A model generated the notes under the pieces. The model saw only the letters and a program-made list of their open reading frames with translations. It ran no database searches and was not told the DNA's origin. Below, piece after piece: positions 7,743 to 17,011 of a DNA stretch of 64,000 nt; position 1 is the first letter of the stretch; each line of letters opens with the position of its first letter. Origin of the DNA: Ruegeria arenilitoris (GTDB lineage Bacteria; Pseudomonadota; Alphaproteobacteria; Rhodobacterales; Rhodobacteraceae); the NCBI RefSeq assembly GCF_013035425.1, contig NZ_WQHX01000002.1:310001-374000 (forward strand), read 5' to 3'. The translations under genes and the position numbers were made by a program.

Positions 7743-8804
7743 TTGACATATCCGTTGGGCAGTACGGCCTCCGGCGTCTCTCTGAGAGAGGTAATTTGGC
7801 GAAATCGGCTTTTGGTGTCTATTGTCGCGCTCCACGCACTTGCTGGAATAGCCGTGGGACAGCATCTTGGCATATCGTATTGGTCGTCGGCTTCCACAAA
7901 AATACTGGGTGTTTTGTTAAACCTGTCTGCATTTGCTTTCGCCAACTACGTATTGTGGCGATTTGCGGTTGCAGTTTTTCGTGTGAAACCAAAGAAACCA
8001 ATAAGTTGGATGATCGCGGATTTCCGAAAGATCGTTTCAAACCGTTCCGCGACCTCAGACACGTTGATTGGTTTTATGTGCATCGCCGTGCTCACAGTTT
8101 CATATTCTTATCTCAAAACCGTTTTACCTTTGCTTCAACCTTATTCCTGGGACCCGTTGTTCGCGAATTTAGACAGAACTTTGCACGGCCAAGATACTTG
8201 GCAACTGCTGTGGCCGGTTCTTGGAAACCCTTACGTAACGACCTTGGTCAACCTTGCCTACCACAGCTGGTTTTTCCTTATTTATATAGCAGTATGCCTT
8301 GCTTGTTTTGACAGGCGAAATCCTGGCCGCAGCATGGTTTTCCTAGTTGCGTTCGCATTGTGTTGGTCACTCGGCGGCAACCTGTTCGCGACCTTGTTCG
8401 CATCAGTTGGGCCCGTTTATTTCGAAGTTTTCGGTTTTGGTGACACATTTACTCACCAGATGGAACTCTTGCACGCATCCAACGAAATCAGCCCGGTCGC
8501 GGCCTTGCAATGGCAACAAGTCCTGTTCGATGGACATTTCAACGGCGGTCCAATTCGCGGCATTTCAGCAATGCCCAGCATGCATGTTGCGACCAGTACC
8601 CTGCTGGCGATTTACGCTTTCAGTTATACACGCTGGTTAGGATGGTTGATGACGGCTTTCGCGGTGGTCATTCTTGTGGGATCCATCCACTTGGCATGGC
8701 ACTATGCAGTCGACGGCTATGCAGCGCTACTACTGGCGATTTTGTGTTGGCGAACTGCCGATTTGTTAAACAGGCGATTTGGCCCGACAGCGCCACGCCT
8801 ATGA
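7743..8804 (+). CDS. PAP2-superfamily membrane phosphatase/transferase
   Basis: 353 residues with about eight predicted membrane helices. The PAP2 active-site block is in the C-terminal half: PSMHVATSTLLAIYAFS and GSIHLAWHYAVDGYAA, giving the S-x-x-x-H-x-D-like catalytic histidines. The pattern matches the PAP2_3 (inositol phosphotransferase-like) branch, which acts on lipid phosphates. The start is TTG at 7743 with AGGA about 10 bases upstream; no ATG is available before residue about 87. It converges on ribE with a 6-bp overlap. A role in envelope lipid or polysaccharide assembly is an inference from the adjacent capsule genes. Confidence 0.8.
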   Translation: MTYPLGSTASGVSLREVIWRNRLLVSIVALHALAGIAVGQHLGISYWSSASTKILGVLLNLSAFAFANYVLWRFAVAVFRVKPKKPISWMIADFRKIVSNRSATSDTLIGFMCIAVLTVSYSYLKTVLPLLQPYSWDPLFANLDRTLHGQDTWQLLWPVLGNPYVTTLVNLAYHSWFFLIYIAVCLACFDRRNPGRSMVFLVAFALCWSLGGNLFATLFASVGPVYFEVFGFGDTFTHQMELLHASNEISPVAALQWQQVLFDGHFNGGPIRGISAMPSMHVATSTLLAIYAFSYTRWLGWLMTAFAVVILVGSIHLAWHYAVDGYAALLLAILCWRTADLLNRRFGPTAPRL

Positions 8805-9386
8805 CATCTCGGCCAATCGAGCAACATACCGCGCCAAAGTGTCTATTTCCAAATTAATCCGATCACCGATGGCGACGTCTCCCCATGTAGTGACCTCTTT
8901 CGTGTGGGGAATAAAGTTTATGCCAAAGTCGCATCCTTCCACGTCATTGACTGTCAATGACGTGCCATTCAGAGCAACGGAGCCTTTTGGTGCAATAAAT
9001 CGTGCCAATTCCTTGGGAGCGCGCAATGTCACGCGGGTACTGTCGCCTTCGTCTTCAACAGCCACGACCTCGGCAACACCATCCACATGACCCGAGACAA
9101 TGTGACCGCCTAGTTCATCCCCAACTTTTAACGCGCGTTCTAGGTTTACGCGCTTACCCAGCTTCCAAGAATCCAGATTGGTTTTTGAGATAGTTTCTGC
9201 GCTCACCTGCACGTCGTACCAGTCTTCACCCAACGCAACCACGGTAAGGCACACGCCGTCGCTGGCGATGGAGGCTCCAATATCGATAGAGCTGGTATCA
9301 TAGCTGGTGCGAATGCGTGCGCGAAGATCGCCCTGCTGATCAAGCTCGGTGATTGTGCCAATGTCAGTGACAATCCCTGTAAACAT
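8799..9386 (-). CDS. ribE: riboflavin synthase alpha chain
   Basis: 195 residues, two lumazine-binding repeats. It dismutates two 6,7-dimethyl-8-ribityllumazine molecules to riboflavin. The N-terminus MFTGIVTDIGTI is diagnostic; SIASDGVCLTV (first repeat), GGHIVSGHVDGV and GSVALNGTSLTVNDV (second repeat) hold the ligand-binding residues. It lies apart from ribD and ribBX, separated from them by plus-strand envelope genes. The upstream 139 bp are shared with divergent kpsS and contain a strong hairpin. Confidence 0.96.
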   Translation of the reverse strand: MFTGIVTDIGTITELDQQGDLRARIRTSYDTSSIDIGASIASDGVCLTVVALGEDWYDVQVSAETISKTNLDSWKLGKRVNLERALKVGDELGGHIVSGHVDGVAEVVAVEDEGDSTRVTLRAPKELARFIAPKGSVALNGTSLTVNDVEGCDFGINFIPHTKEVTTWGDVAIGDRINLEIDTLARYVARLAEMS

Positions 9387-9439
9387 GCGATAAATCCTTT
9401 GAGCCTAGCGTTGAGAGCCGAGGTAAAGGTCACCGTCCC

Positions 9440-9465
9440 TCCCGGCAAGACCTGTCTTGCCGGGA
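9440..9465. repeat. strong palindrome between divergent ribE and kpsS
   Basis: TCCCGGCAAGAC (9440-9451) is followed after 2 bases by its exact reverse complement GTCTTGCCGGGA (9454-9465). It has no T run on either strand. Lying between divergent starts, it is in a leader or promoter rather than a terminator position. A related core (CTTGCCG/CGGCAAG) recurs in the hairpin at 35175-35201. Confidence 0.55.
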
Positions 9466-9525
9466 AACTGACAAACCGGCATTATTCTGGCAACAAACAT
9501 AACCAAGAGCAGCACATAAAAGACA

Positions 9526-10824
9526 ATGTTTCAGGTCGCAGACAATTCCAAACAGCGCGTGTTCCTGTTTCTGCAAGGGCCACACGGTCCATTTTTTTAT
9601 TCACTGGGCCGTATGTTGAGAAAAGCAGGTGCTCATGTCTGGCGCGTGGGATTCAACGCAGGCGATCAGGTATTCTGGACAGATCCGGCTAGTTATATCG
9701 CCTTTCGGGAACCGGTCGACGAGTGGCCAATTTTTCTTGAAGGTCTAATCAGAGAACGGAATGTGACGGACATCGTTCTCTACGGAGATACCCGCCCAAT
9801 CCATGCCCACGCGGTAGAAACTGCCAAGTCCCTAGGTCTTGTTGTCCATGTGTTCGAGGAAGGGTACCTGCGGCCATGGTGGGTGACGTATGAGCGCGAT
9901 GGCTCCAACGGGAACTCGCGTTTAATGGACCTTGACGTTGCTCGCATGCAGGACGCGCTTGCACAGTCCCATGTTCAAAGCCCCCCGCCACCGTCGCATT
10001 GGGGGGACATGAGACAGCATATTTTTTATGGCGCCGCTTACCATTGGTGCCTGCTGTTTCTAAATCGCGGTTACCGCAACTTTCGCACTCATCGAGAGCT
10101 GCCTGTACCGACAGAGTTCCGGCTTTATTTCAAGCGCCTGCTATTCATGCCGATACATCGCCTACAGCGCAGGTGGGCCACCAATAGGGTGCGCCGTGGA
10201 GCATTTCCCTATCATTTGGTTCTGTTACAACTTGGGCATGACAGTTCAGTGCAATCCCATTCTGAGTTTTCAGGAATGTGCGAGTTTCTTCAGCAGGCCA
10301 TAGCCGGGTTCGCCATGGGCGCACCCTCGCACCATCATCTCGTGATTAAGGAACACCCATTAGAGAACCATCGCGAACCATTGCGGAAAAGGGTTCGACA
10401 GCTAGCGAAAGAATACGGAGTCAGCGAACGAATACATTATGTCCCGGGTGGCAAAATGGCTGGATTGCTGGACGAGGCGTGTTCGGCCATGACTATAAAC
10501 TCGACAGCCGGCCAGCAGGCGTTATGGCGCGGCATTCCGCTCCGCGTTTTTGGGCGTTCAGTCTATGATAAACCGGAATTTGTATCCCGGCAGCCAGTCG
10601 CTGCATTCTTTGCCAATCCTGAAACGCCGGACGCAGCAGCATATCGCACTTACCGTCGTTTTCTTCTTAAAACCAGCCAAGTGCCTGGCGGGTATTATTC
10701 TCGCCGCGGACGGCGGCAATTGTTGAGACGGGCCGTAGATATGATGCTTCAGTCGGAGGACCCTTATCAAATCGTCCTAAATGGCGACGCGGCTGTCACG
10801 CCACAGTTGAAAATTGTAAACTAA
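9526..10824 (+). CDS. kpsS: capsule polysaccharide Kdo-transferase, KpsS/LipB type
   Basis: 432 residues of the KpsS family, which starts the poly-Kdo linker on phosphatidylglycerol in group 2 capsules. Family features: FLFLQGPHGPFFYSLGRML at the N-terminus, IVLYGDTRPIHAHAV, VHVFEEGYLRPWWVTYER (about 115-132), and a C-terminal glycosyltransferase half with HLVIKEHPLENHR and TINSTAGQQALWRG, the latter resembling the CMP-Kdo-binding region. It is followed after 80 bp by an export lipoprotein gene and then kpsC, giving a compact capsule trio. No KpsM, KpsT or KpsE is visible nearby. Confidence 0.88.
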   Translation: MFQVADNSKQRVFLFLQGPHGPFFYSLGRMLRKAGAHVWRVGFNAGDQVFWTDPASYIAFREPVDEWPIFLEGLIRERNVTDIVLYGDTRPIHAHAVETAKSLGLVVHVFEEGYLRPWWVTYERDGSNGNSRLMDLDVARMQDALAQSHVQSPPPPSHWGDMRQHIFYGAAYHWCLLFLNRGYRNFRTHRELPVPTEFRLYFKRLLFMPIHRLQRRWATNRVRRGAFPYHLVLLQLGHDSSVQSHSEFSGMCEFLQQAIAGFAMGAPSHHHLVIKEHPLENHREPLRKRVRQLAKEYGVSERIHYVPGGKMAGLLDEACSAMTINSTAGQQALWRGIPLRVFGRSVYDKPEFVSRQPVAAFFANPETPDAAAYRTYRRFLLKTSQVPGGYYSRRGRRQLLRRAVDMMLQSEDPYQIVLNGDAAVTPQLKIVN

Positions 10825-10904
10825 ACAACGGCTACCTGTTGCTGGAAGTTGCAAACAAAACCGTGTAACCTACCCAAAAGAAAGAAAACTGAGGACAATC
10901 GGCA

Positions 10905-12038
10905 GTGACTCGAATTCCTACCCGATGGATACGGGCGGCATCTTTTGTGGTGGTCGCTGGCTTGCTGGCGGCCTGCCAACTTCCTAAGGCCGGCCCTAAC
11001 AAGGACGAGATTCTGGCCGGGTCTACCGTAAACGGCGGCAATGCATATGTCGTTGAAGTGGATGATCGTGTGACCCGTGCGACTGCTGCCGTGCCGAAAT
11101 ACGGCTTCTCGCAGTCATTTCGTAGTGCGCAAAGTCTGGCATCGGACACTGTGCGCCCTGGTGATGTTTTGGGCTTAACCATTTGGGAAAACGTCGACGA
11201 TGGCCTGCTGACAACTGGAACCGGTTCCGCCACTGCGCTGGAAGAGGTCCAAGTAGATAGCGATGGTTTTATCTTCGTCCCTTACGCAGGTCGTCTTCGC
11301 GCAGCTGGAAATACTCCTGAGCAATTACGCAACCTTATCTCATCCAGGCTTGAGGAGCAGACCCCAGACCCTCAGGTTCAAGTTCGACGCGTTGCTGGCG
11401 ATGGTGCGACTGTTTCCTTGACAGGTACCATTGGTGCGCCGGGCGTGTATCCGATCGAACGGCCCACCCGTACTCTCTCGGGAATGCTGGCTAACGCGGG
11501 CGGTGTAACGGTGGCTTCGGACATTGCGATGGTGACTGTGATCCGAGGCAAACACAAAGGCACGGTCTGGTATGAGGACCTGTTCCGCTCACCTGGCACC
11601 GACATCGCCCTGCGCAACGGCGACCGGATTTTGGTCGAAGAGGACAGCCGATCCTACATTGCTCTGGGTGCCACGGGCGGCCAATCCCGTGTGTCTTTTG
11701 AAAGCCAGGATCTTTCTGCACTCGAGGCGCTCGCTCAGGTTGGCGGTCTCCAGCCTCTATCCTCGGACCCGACAGGCATTTTTGTGCTTCGTAGGGAGCG
11801 ACAGGATATTGCCCGCAACGTCATAGGCCGCGCCGATTTGCAAGGCGATCAACGGATGATCTACTTGTTGAACCTGACCTCGCCCAATGGCCTGTTTGTT
11901 GCGCGGGACTTTGTCATTCGCGATGACGACACGATCTACGTGACCGAAGCGCCGTATTCTCAGTGGTCCAAGTCCGTTTCCTTGATTGCCGGAGGTCTAA
12001 CGCCCTTTGCGAACGTAGCTACCCTGACGGGCGGTTGA
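10905..12038 (+). CDS. polysaccharide export lipoprotein (Wza/KpsD family)
   Basis: 377 residues from a GTG start with GAGGAC upstream. The lipobox LLAAC gives a lipidated Cys near residue 24. The mature protein has the poly-export domain, with SDTVRPGDVLGLTIWENVDDG and VDSDGFIFVPYAGRL, followed by SLBB-type segments (GAPGVYPIERPTRTLSGML; RNGDRILVEED). The family forms the outer-membrane channel for capsule or exopolysaccharide. It lies between kpsS and kpsC, with 3 bp to the next start, which suggests that it exports their Kdo-linked product. Confidence 0.9.
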   Translation: MTRIPTRWIRAASFVVVAGLLAACQLPKAGPNKDEILAGSTVNGGNAYVVEVDDRVTRATAAVPKYGFSQSFRSAQSLASDTVRPGDVLGLTIWENVDDGLLTTGTGSATALEEVQVDSDGFIFVPYAGRLRAAGNTPEQLRNLISSRLEEQTPDPQVQVRRVAGDGATVSLTGTIGAPGVYPIERPTRTLSGMLANAGGVTVASDIAMVTVIRGKHKGTVWYEDLFRSPGTDIALRNGDRILVEEDSRSYIALGATGGQSRVSFESQDLSALEALAQVGGLQPLSSDPTGIFVLRRERQDIARNVIGRADLQGDQRMIYLLNLTSPNGLFVARDFVIRDDDTIYVTEAPYSQWSKSVSLIAGGLTPFANVATLTGG

Positions 12039-12041
12039 ACT

Positions 12042-14042
12042 GTGCGTCCTGAAATGGACCACGCAGCCGGGACCGAGCGCAGGCGGTTGTTTGTCTATAA
12101 TGGCGGGTTTCTTGCACAGCGACAAGTTCGCCGAATTTTATCCCTATCCGGCTACGACCTGAGGATTGGTCTGCCCGGAACCGACGATATGGTCGGGATT
12201 TGGGGCGACAGTCCCACATCGCATCGTGGAAGGCGCATAGCCGAAAATCGCGATTCCCCGCTTCTGCGCGTCGAGGACGCTTTTTTGCGGTCACTGCACC
12301 CCGGTCGCGGGGGCGAAGCACCGTTGGGATTGTTGCTGGATCGAGCCGGGGCGCATTTCGACCCTTCGAAACCATCAGATCTAGAACAGCTACTAGTGAC
12401 TCACCCACTAGATGACACCGCGCTTCTGGATCGCGCGCGCGGCGCAATCGAACGTTTGCGCGAACTAAACCTCAGCAAATTTTCCGCATTTGACCCGGAA
12501 TGCGCCCCACCCGACCCCGGATATGTACTAGTGGTTGATCAAACGCAGGGCGATGCGGCGGTGAGGGCCAGCGCAGGCGACCCGGCGCGGTTTCGTGAGA
12601 TGCTGGTCATGGCGCAAGAAGAAAACCCGGGTGCTCGGGTAGTCATTAAATCGCACCCTGAAAGCATCTCTGGTTACCGACAGGGTTTCTACTCAGATTC
12701 AGATCAAAATGAACGAGTGTCACTGCTGACTGATCCGATAAGTCCGTGGCCGTTGCTGGAAGGTGCAGTAGGTGTTTACACCTTGTCCTCTCAACTTGGG
12801 TTCGAGGCGATATTGGCTGGTCACAAACCAAGGGTGTTTGGGCAGCCATTTTATTCAGGATGGGGACTGACAAATGATGAAGATCCCCTACCCCGTAGGC
12901 ATCGGAACCTTACCAGGGCACAAATATTCGCTGCGGCCATGATCCTGTATCCCTCTTGGTACGACCCCTATCGAGATCAGCTGTGTCAGTTAGAGACAGT
13001 TCTGGACACTCTTGAGGCGCAGGTTCGTGCTTGGCGCGAAGATCGAAAAGGCTGGACTGCTTCTGGAATGCGCATTTGGAAACGCCGACACCTTCAAAAG
13101 ATGTTCGGACGCGAGCAAAAAATGCGATTCACGGGCGGCCCTCCGGCAGACAGTGACCGCCCCCATATGATGTGGGCCCGATACGCGGGGCAGGATCCAG
13201 ATGTAACACGGATAGAAGATGGATTCCTTCGGTCTCGTGGGCTGGGCGCCCAACTTGTGCCGCCCATGTCACTGGTGACAGACAATCAAGGCATCTACTA
13301 CGATCCCACTCGGCCAAGTAAATTGGAGGACTTGATTGCAAAACGCGAAAGTTTGCGCGCAGATCAACGGCTTCGCGCGGAACGCCTGACCGCTCGTTTG
13401 ATATCGGATCGTTTGAGTAAGTATAATATCGGCAATTCCGCTCCTGATTTACCAAAAGGGCATCGTATCCTTGTGCCCGGACAGGTTGAGGATGATGCCT
13501 CGATACAGCTGGGAACTGGCAGTATCAGAACCAATCGAGATCTTTTGCTTGAGGTACGCAAAGCTAACCCGAATGCAATTCTGATTTATAAACCTCACCC
13601 CGACGTCGAAGCCGGTCTGCGAGAGGGACATTTGGACGCAAACTATTCAGCAGATTATGTTGCCCAAGGCTGTGATCCCGCGGAATTGCTGATCCAAGTA
13701 AATGAGGTTTGGACTATGACCTCTCTATTGGGGTTCGAGGCTTTACTGCGAGGTGTTCCGGTTACAACGCTTGGTGCTCCGTTTTATGCCGGATGGGGGC
13801 TGACAACGGATTTGGACAACGTTCCTGCCCGGCGCGGTGCTCGACCCTCTCTGATGGGATTGGTGCATGCGACTTTGATCGACTATCCACGCTATCTGGA
13901 CCCAATCACTGGGCAACCCTGCCCCGTCGAAGTGGTTGTGGATCGTCTGGCATTGCGGCAACAGGCCAAAAGGGGCCTTGGCAATAGCTTATTGTCGAAA
14001 CTGCAGGGGGCGCTGGCGACTCATGCGCACCTTTGGCGTTAA
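12042..14042 (+). CDS. kpsC: capsule polysaccharide Kdo-transferase, KpsC/LipA type
   Basis: 666 residues from a GTG start 3 bp after the previous stop. The protein is two tandem glycosyltransferase modules of about 330 residues with matching motifs: RVEDAFLRSL / RIEDGFLRSR, LLLDRAGAHFDPSKPSDLE / DNQGIYYDPTRPSKLE, VIKSHPES / IYKPHPDV, and FGQPFYSGWGLT / LGAPFYAGWGLT. In KpsC the two modules alternately add beta-Kdo residues to build the linker. It converges on ribD with a 4-bp overlap. Confidence 0.93.
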   Translation: MRPEMDHAAGTERRRLFVYNGGFLAQRQVRRILSLSGYDLRIGLPGTDDMVGIWGDSPTSHRGRRIAENRDSPLLRVEDAFLRSLHPGRGGEAPLGLLLDRAGAHFDPSKPSDLEQLLVTHPLDDTALLDRARGAIERLRELNLSKFSAFDPECAPPDPGYVLVVDQTQGDAAVRASAGDPARFREMLVMAQEENPGARVVIKSHPESISGYRQGFYSDSDQNERVSLLTDPISPWPLLEGAVGVYTLSSQLGFEAILAGHKPRVFGQPFYSGWGLTNDEDPLPRRHRNLTRAQIFAAAMILYPSWYDPYRDQLCQLETVLDTLEAQVRAWREDRKGWTASGMRIWKRRHLQKMFGREQKMRFTGGPPADSDRPHMMWARYAGQDPDVTRIEDGFLRSRGLGAQLVPPMSLVTDNQGIYYDPTRPSKLEDLIAKRESLRADQRLRAERLTARLISDRLSKYNIGNSAPDLPKGHRILVPGQVEDDASIQLGTGSIRTNRDLLLEVRKANPNAILIYKPHPDVEAGLREGHLDANYSADYVAQGCDPAELLIQVNEVWTMTSLLGFEALLRGVPVTTLGAPFYAGWGLTTDLDNVPARRGARPSLMGLVHATLIDYPRYLDPITGQPCPVEVVVDRLALRQQAKRGLGNSLLSKLQGALATHAHLWR

Positions 14043-15142
14043 GCCGATCCAGCGCGTCCCCACCGATGCATGACGTCTCCGCCAATAACGGGTGCTTCAA
14101 TCAGATCGAAACGTGGGGCACCGTCAAGCGTATCCAAGCCCAAAGAACCGATTGCTGGCAACCCCTCGGCGCCGATGGCTAACCCGGCACTGAACACCAC
14201 AAGTTCATCCACTAAATCCTCGGCCAAAAGAGATGCCGAGAGCGCAGATCCACCTTCACAGAACACTCGTGTTAGTCCAGCTTGTCCAAGTTGCTTTAAC
14301 AAATCAGCGGCATCAATCTGATGGTCGTCCAATGCGCACGGGATCAAACGCGCACCCAAACCTTCCCATGTACGGGCCTTTTCCGCGTCCGGATGCGGCC
14401 CGTGACATAACCAAAGTGGAATTTCGGCAGCCGTTCGCGCCAATTGCCCAAGCAGGGGAAGATCAAGGTGCCGAGAAACAACAACTCTAACCGGTTGGCT
14501 GTCGATACCAAGGTCCCTGACTGTAAGTGAAGGATCATCGGCACGTGCTGTTCCTGCGCCAACCATCACCGCATCGTGACGCGCTCGCATTACATGAACG
14601 GCCCGTCTAGCCTTGGGGCCAGTAATCCACTTACTGTGGCCGGTCCCGGTCGCAATTCGACCATCGAAACTGCTGGCGAGTTTAAGTGTAACAAACGGCC
14701 GTCCCTGCTCGGTTTTCAGAAAGAAACCCGATAGATCGCGGGATGCCTGTTCCATCAAAACGCCGGTTGTTACTTCGACGCCAGCGTCTTGCAACATGGC
14801 AAATCCCTGCCCGGCCACACGTGGATCGCTGTCTTCGATTGCACACACGACCCGGTCAACGCCAGCGTCAATCAGGGCCTGAGCACAAGGTGGGGTCTTT
14901 CCAAAATGCGCACACGGCTCCAACGACACATAAGCCGTCGCGCCCCGCGCAAATTGACCAGCCTGCGTCAGGGCCTCAGTCTCAGCATGCGGTCGACCAC
15001 CAGCTTGCGTCCAACCTCGACCTACGATCCGCCCATCGCGCACAATAACACAACCGACCGAAGGATTTGGCCAACAAACCCCTTGACCGCGCCGCCCAAG
15101 AGAAAGGGCCAACGCCATGAATCGCTTATCTGTTTCGCTCAC
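14039..15142 (-). CDS. ribD: bifunctional pyrimidine deaminase/reductase RibD
   Basis: 367 residues. The N-terminal deaminase has the zinc site: His52 and Glu54 in [10 protein letters not shown], and Cys77 and Cys86 in [12 protein letters not shown]. The C-terminal reductase (about 150-367) shows [20 protein letters not shown] and [15 protein letters not shown]. Together they carry out the second and third riboflavin steps. The start overlaps the nrdR stop by 4 bp, as in most Alphaproteobacteria. Confidence 0.96.
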   Translation of the reverse strand: MSETDKRFMALALSLGRRGQGVCWPNPSVGCVIVRDGRIVGRGWTQAGGRPHAETEALTQAGQFARGATAYVSLEPCAHFGKTPPCAQALIDAGVDRVVCAIEDSDPRVAGQGFAMLQDAGVEVTTGVLMEQASRDLSGFFLKTEQGRPFVTLKLASSFDGRIATGTGHSKWITGPKARRAVHVMRARHDAVMVGAGTARADDPSLTVRDLGIDSQPVRVVVSRHLDLPLLGQLARTAAEIPLWLCHGPHPDAEKARTWEGLGARLIPCALDDHQIDAADLLKQLGQAGLTRVFCEGGSALSASLLAEDLVDELVVFSAGLAIGAEGLPAIGSLGLDTLDGAPRFDLIEAPVIGGDVMHRWGRAGSA

Positions 15143-15609
15143 TCGTCCGAATTAGGCTGCGGCGGGCGCAGCTCGTGGACAAATTCCTCGAAGTCATCGG
15201 CCGCCTGGAAATTTTTGTAAACACTCGCAAACCGAACATAAGCAACTGTGTCGATCCGGGCCAGCGCCTCCATGACGATTTCACCAATTTTGTTGGATGG
15301 AATGTCTGTGTCACCCATGCTTTCTAAGCGGCGCACAATTCCCGAAATCATCTGATCGATTCTTTCCGGATCGATTGGACGCTTCTGCATCGAGATGCGG
15401 ATCGATCGCTCAAGTTTGTCGCGATCAAAATCCTCACGTTTTCCGTTGGTTTTGATGACGACGAGATCGCGCAGCTGCACCCGTTCGTACGTGGTGAAAC
15501 GGCCACCACATGCAGGACAAAATCGACGCCTGCGGATCGCGACATGATCCTCCGCCGGGCGTGAATCTTTTACCTGAGTATCAATATTTCCGCAAAACGG
15601 GCAGCGCAT
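15139..15609 (-). CDS. nrdR: transcriptional repressor NrdR
   Basis: 156 residues, the usual length. An N-terminal zinc ribbon uses Cys3, Cys6, Cys31 and Cys34 ([15 protein letters not shown]), with the basic stretch IRRRRF between. The ATP-cone follows from about residue 49 ([20 protein letters not shown]). NrdR represses ribonucleotide reductase genes in response to dATP/ATP. It is the first gene of the ribD transcript; the pairing is widespread and probably reflects shared transcription rather than shared function. Confidence 0.96.
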   Translation of the reverse strand: MRCPFCGNIDTQVKDSRPAEDHVAIRRRRFCPACGGRFTTYERVQLRDLVVIKTNGKREDFDRDKLERSIRISMQKRPIDPERIDQMISGIVRRLESMGDTDIPSNKIGEIVMEALARIDTVAYVRFASVYKNFQAADDFEEFVHELRPPQPNSDE

Positions 15610-15730
15610 ACGCCGTCTCCTCGTCCCTTTTTCCGCCTCTTATTGTAAGCGCTTCGGCTCACTTATCCACAACTATAGGGCAGCCGCTAGAGTTTGGGTA
15701 GTCGGAAATTTCAACCGCAAGATAAAGGGG

Positions 15731-16144
15731 TCATGCGAAGTGGGCGGCTACTTTGCGGTTATGTGGAGCATTGCGGTGCTCGAACAGGAATATTCCTTGC
15801 CAAGTACCAAGTGCCAGTTGACCATTTGAGACCGGAACCGACAGTGACACCGGCAACATTGCAGCCTTGATATGCGCTGGCATGTCATCTGGCCCTTCAT
15901 AAGTGTGACACAGATAAGACATTTCGGGATGATCCGCAGATGGCACCAACCTGTCGAAGTATGCGCGAAGGTCCATCTGCACATCAGCATCAGCGTTTTC
16001 CTGAATCAGCAATGAACAGGAGGTGTGGGGTACGAACAGCGTTAACAAGCCATCCCCCGCGATCTGATTGACCCATTCACTAACAGAGCCGGTGAACTCG
16101 TAAAGTCCGGCTCCGTTTGTATTAATGACGAACTCGCTCAACAT
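15731..16144 (-). CDS. YjbQ/UPF0047 family protein
   Basis: 137 residues of the YjbQ family. Family landmarks: GLLTLFVPHTSCSLLIQENAD (about 34-54), the histidine-containing MSYLCHTYEGPDDMPAHIKA, and near the C-terminus LGTWQGIFLFEHRNAPHNRKV. Members have weak thiamine-phosphate synthase activity and a conserved metal-binding histidine set; the physiological role is unsettled. The next gene on this strand ends 17 bp upstream, so they may be co-transcribed. Confidence 0.88.
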   Translation of the reverse strand: MLSEFVINTNGAGLYEFTGSVSEWVNQIAGDGLLTLFVPHTSCSLLIQENADADVQMDLRAYFDRLVPSADHPEMSYLCHTYEGPDDMPAHIKAAMLPVSLSVPVSNGQLALGTWQGIFLFEHRNAPHNRKVAAHFA

Positions 16145-16161
16145 TTAAAAACCTGACCTCG

Positions 16162-16557
16162 TCATCGCAAAATCGGGATTGCGCGGCACCTTCCATTCGC
16201 TCCTTGCACAGACATGCTTTCGCCCACAGCAAATGCCTGAAACGAGCTGTTCTGTTGCGGAACATTTGTAGGCATTTTGAGAGAGAACTGAACGGCAGTG
16301 CGACGACCCGTTGTCAAACTAGGGCCATAGCCGCGCAGAACATATATCCGCTGCTGCCAACCTGCACCAAGCTTTCTGCGTGCGAAATCAGCAGCAGCAC
16401 ACCAATACCCGTCGACATCCTGACGCGCCCGCGGGATCACTTCAAAATCCGTGGAATTCATAGGTTCCGTTCTATACCCGTTCGGAGCAGAACTTGCTGC
16501 AGTCGGAACAGTCAAAGCAATCGCCGCGGCGATTGAATAGGCAAAAAAACTTTTCAT
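16162..16557 (-). CDS. secreted hypothetical protein
   Basis: 131 residues with a clean signal peptide (1-24, cleavage after ASSA). The mature part has two cysteines (in YWCAAADFA and NGRCRAI) that could form a disulfide, and the phrase ARRKLGAGWQQRIYVLRGYGPS. I know similar short periplasmic proteins from Rhodobacteraceae without function. It precedes the YjbQ gene on the same strand. Confidence 0.65.
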   Translation of the reverse strand: MKSFFAYSIAAAIALTVPTAASSAPNGYRTEPMNSTDFEVIPRARQDVDGYWCAAADFARRKLGAGWQQRIYVLRGYGPSLTTGRRTAVQFSLKMPTNVPQQNSSFQAFAVGESMSVQGANGRCRAIPILR

Positions 16558-17011
16558 CTTTAACTTCTTTCATGTTGGAACATGAATGGTAGACTAGGCC
16601 TTATCTCCAGGTAAAAAAGTACACCTCACGCACTTTTAAGCGTGATCCGTATCATCGTGAAATCGAGTTAGCCAGTCGTGATTTCGGATCAACCTATCCA
16701 ACCCCGATCATAATGGCATATTGCGGCACGATTTGATTTTGTTGTGTCGGGGAGCCCACTGAGCGGGTTGGTAATCCGCACATCCAGGCTCTGCCCCATC
16801 CCCATAGGGTTCTTACCCGACAACGCGGCAAACTTATTCTCACCCTGCCATCCCGTCTTGGTCGCGTCTGACAGTTCTTTTCGAATTCCAGCCAAAAACG
16901 TAAGTGTCGGCGACATAAATGCTCGTTCTTTGCGGAAATCTACTAATTTTTGCTAACAAAACGTTTTCAGATGGGCTTGACGTTTGGTCAAGCCGACGGT
17001 CAGACATTAGT
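16558..17011. other. 454-bp gap upstream of the AraC-type regulator
   Basis: This separates a minus-strand secreted-protein gene from the plus-strand regulator, so both promoters are here. A weak hairpin, TCACGC (16626-16631) with GCGTGA (16640-16645), is visible. A 75-codon minus-strand frame (16689-16916) lacks a ribosome binding site and a recognisable family and is not called. Nothing else stands out. Confidence 0.4.

Noticed and set aside
16689..16916. 75-codon minus-strand frame upstream of the AraC regulator
   Set aside because: No ribosome binding site, no recognisable motif, and it occupies the expected promoter region.
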